From JBGPRB01 sp964422155 (GTDB taxonomy: Bacteria > Chloroflexota > Dehalococcoidia > Dehalococcoidales > RBG-16-60-22): a stretch of DNA of 6,202 nucleotides. The stretch's first letter is position 1, and every line of letters begins with the position of its first letter. The stretch spans positions 1 to 6,202 of the forward strand of contig CAYQZZ010000090.1 in NCBI GenBank assembly GCA_964422155.1, in the 5' to 3' direction. This document shows positions 5,268-6,202 of the stretch, piece by piece. Both the position numbers and the translations under genes were made by a program. The notes below the pieces were generated by a model. That model did no database searches. It had not been told where the DNA came from and saw only the letters and a program-made list of their open reading frames with translations.

Positions 5268-6202
5268 TTACCTTCCGCAGCAGTGCTTATACTTTTTACC
5301 AGAGCCGCAGGGGCAGGGGTCGTTGCGGCCAACTTTCTTGCCGGCGGCTGCCGCAGCAGTTCGGGGCTTGCTATTGCCCTTCGAGCCGAGACCCGCTTTA
5401 GCCATCGGCGATTCCGGCGCCTTGGTATCCTTCTGAACGATGGTCACATGGAAGATGGTATTAGCCACATCGTGCCGGATGGTATCCAGAAGAATCTGGA
5501 ACTTCTCGTACCCGGAACGCTTGTAAGCATCGGCGGACTTTATCTGACGGAGGGTCTGCCATCCCGCCTGGAGCCGTTCCTGCTCCATGGTCGTCAGGTG
5601 CTCCACCCAGAGCCGGTCGATAATCTGGAGCATCACCAGCCTCTCCAGCAGCCTCATCTTTTCAGCGCCCATTTCCTTCTCCCGCTGCTCGTAGAGACTC
5701 CCGGCCATCTCAATCAGCTTATTTTCAATTTCTTTAGCCCCTAAAGCGGCAAGGGCTTTATCGTTAAGGGTGGGGGGAACGGGCAAAATTCTATTGACAT
5801 CGGACAGCAGGTTAGCAATGTCCCAGCCCTCACTGTACTGGCCAGCCAGACGGGAGGCAGCGATACCCTTGAGCTCATCGGTGGCCATTTTCAGAATATT
5901 TGTCTTGAGGTCGGCGCCGCCGAGTATTTTATGCCGTTCTTCATAGATAAGCTCGCGGTGCTTGTTGACGACGTCATCGTACTCGACGAGGTTTTTACGC
6001 ACGTCGAAGTGATACCCCTCGACACGCTTCTGCACATCGGTAATGGCGTTGGTAATCAACTTATTCTCGATGGGCGTATCCTCATCCATGCCTACCCAGC
6101 TCATGACGGTCTTGATGCGGTCGCCCCCGAAACGGCGCATGATATCATCCTCCAGGGATATATAGAAACGCGAGCAGCCGGGGTCGCCCTGACGACCGGC
6201 AC
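5268..6202 (-). CDS. secA: Preprotein translocase ATPase SecA, C-terminal third (partial, 5' end outside window)
   Basis: SecA is the motor ATPase that pushes unfolded preproteins through SecYEG at the inner face of the cytoplasmic membrane. The frame is open to the right edge: before the Met at 6140 it encodes AGRQGDPGCSRFYISLEDD, the helicase motif VI region, so that Met is not the start. About 310 residues are present of a usual 840-950. RRFGGDRIKTVMSWVGM, then KRVEGYHFDVRKNLVEYDDVVNKHR, are classic SecA. The helical scaffold and wing region follow, with LLERLVMLQIIDRLWVEHL. A variable linker rich in Gly, Ala and Lys leads to the SEC-C zinc motif CPCGSGKKYKHCC (C-x-C-x8-CC, codons 5277-5315), which in other SecAs contacts SecB and phospholipid. 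SecB presence is unknown here. The gene ends TAA six bases before the methyltransferase ATG. Confidence 0.97.
   Translation of the reverse strand, partial: AGRQGDPGCSRFYISLEDDIMRRFGGDRIKTVMSWVGMDEDTPIENKLITNAITDVQKRVEGYHFDVRKNLVEYDDVVNKHRELIYEERHKILGGADLKTNILKMATDELKGIAASRLAGQYSEGWDIANLLSDVNRILPVPPTLNDKALAALGAKEIENKLIEMAGSLYEQREKEMGAEKMRLLERLVMLQIIDRLWVEHLTTMEQERLQAGWQTLRQIKSADAYKRSGYEKFQILLDTIRHDVANTIFHVTIVQKDTKAPESPMAKAGLGSKGNSKPRTAAAAAGKKVGRNDPCPCGSGKKYKHCCGR

Noticed and set aside
3545..5275. Direct repeats or attachment sites flanking the R-M cassette
   Set aside because: Only short pyrimidine-rich similarity (such as TTCTTCTT and TTTCCTCTT) is visible at the ends, which is too weak to call.
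5181..5744. Open frame of 187 codons on the plus strand
   Set aside because: It lies antisense to the secA 3' end and the methyltransferase start. Its sequence has no recognisable domain and is explained as a shadow of the real genes.
6138..6140. ATG at 6140 as the start of a SecA C-terminal fragment gene
   Set aside because: Upstream codons to 6202 encode AGRQGDPGCSRF, the conserved SecA helicase motif VI region. It is a window truncation, not a separate gene.
1..6202. CRISPR arrays, tRNA or rRNA genes, riboswitches
   Set aside because: No regularly spaced repeats, cloverleaf-like sequence or rRNA similarity was seen. A T-box leader for valS, if any, would lie outside the left edge.

Overview
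The window looks like a bacterial chromosomal segment, moderately GC-rich in its housekeeping genes, with two convergent gene blocks. The protein features (SecA with a C-terminal SEC-C zinc motif, a ValRS with several CxxC pairs, and a small PolX-type HhH protein next to an unfamiliar hypothetical) suggest an environmental bacterium. Chloroflexota/Dehalococcoidia is my best guess. It is an inference from family resemblance and no marker in the window proves it.

Left block (+ strand, 1-2365): the 3' two-thirds of valS, open at the left edge, followed 11 bases later by a complete universal stress protein gene. The near-perfect Shine-Dalgarno of the second gene overlaps the valS stop codon. A 144-base intergenic stretch (2366-2509) separates the two blocks. 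It holds a nested inverted-repeat element of about 100 bases that resembles dispersed palindromic or MITE-like elements.

Right block (- strand, read from 6202 down to 2510): the 3' third of secA (open at the right edge), a DNA methyltransferase with DPFVGSG and TSPPY motifs, an MvaI/BcnI-family restriction endonuclease, a 93-aa PolX N-terminal-like helix-hairpin-helix protein, and a 246-aa protein I do not recognise. Spacings are 6 bases, a 4-base ATGA overlap, 24-30 bases and 14 bases, so all five could lie on one transcript.

The main accessory content is the two-gene Type II restriction-modification cassette at about 3550-5265. It is clearly AT-richer than its neighbours: 60-base samples counted by hand gave 27-33% GC inside and 63-67% in secA and the HhH gene. 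It fits neatly between secA and the HhH gene, as expected for a horizontally acquired cassette placed in a housekeeping operon. The methyltransferase is read first and the endonuclease is translationally coupled to it. The likely modification is N4-methylcytosine in a CCNGG-type site, inferred from the family. One point needs attention: the endonuclease has Asn where MvaI, as I recall it, has the catalytic Asp, so its activity is uncertain.
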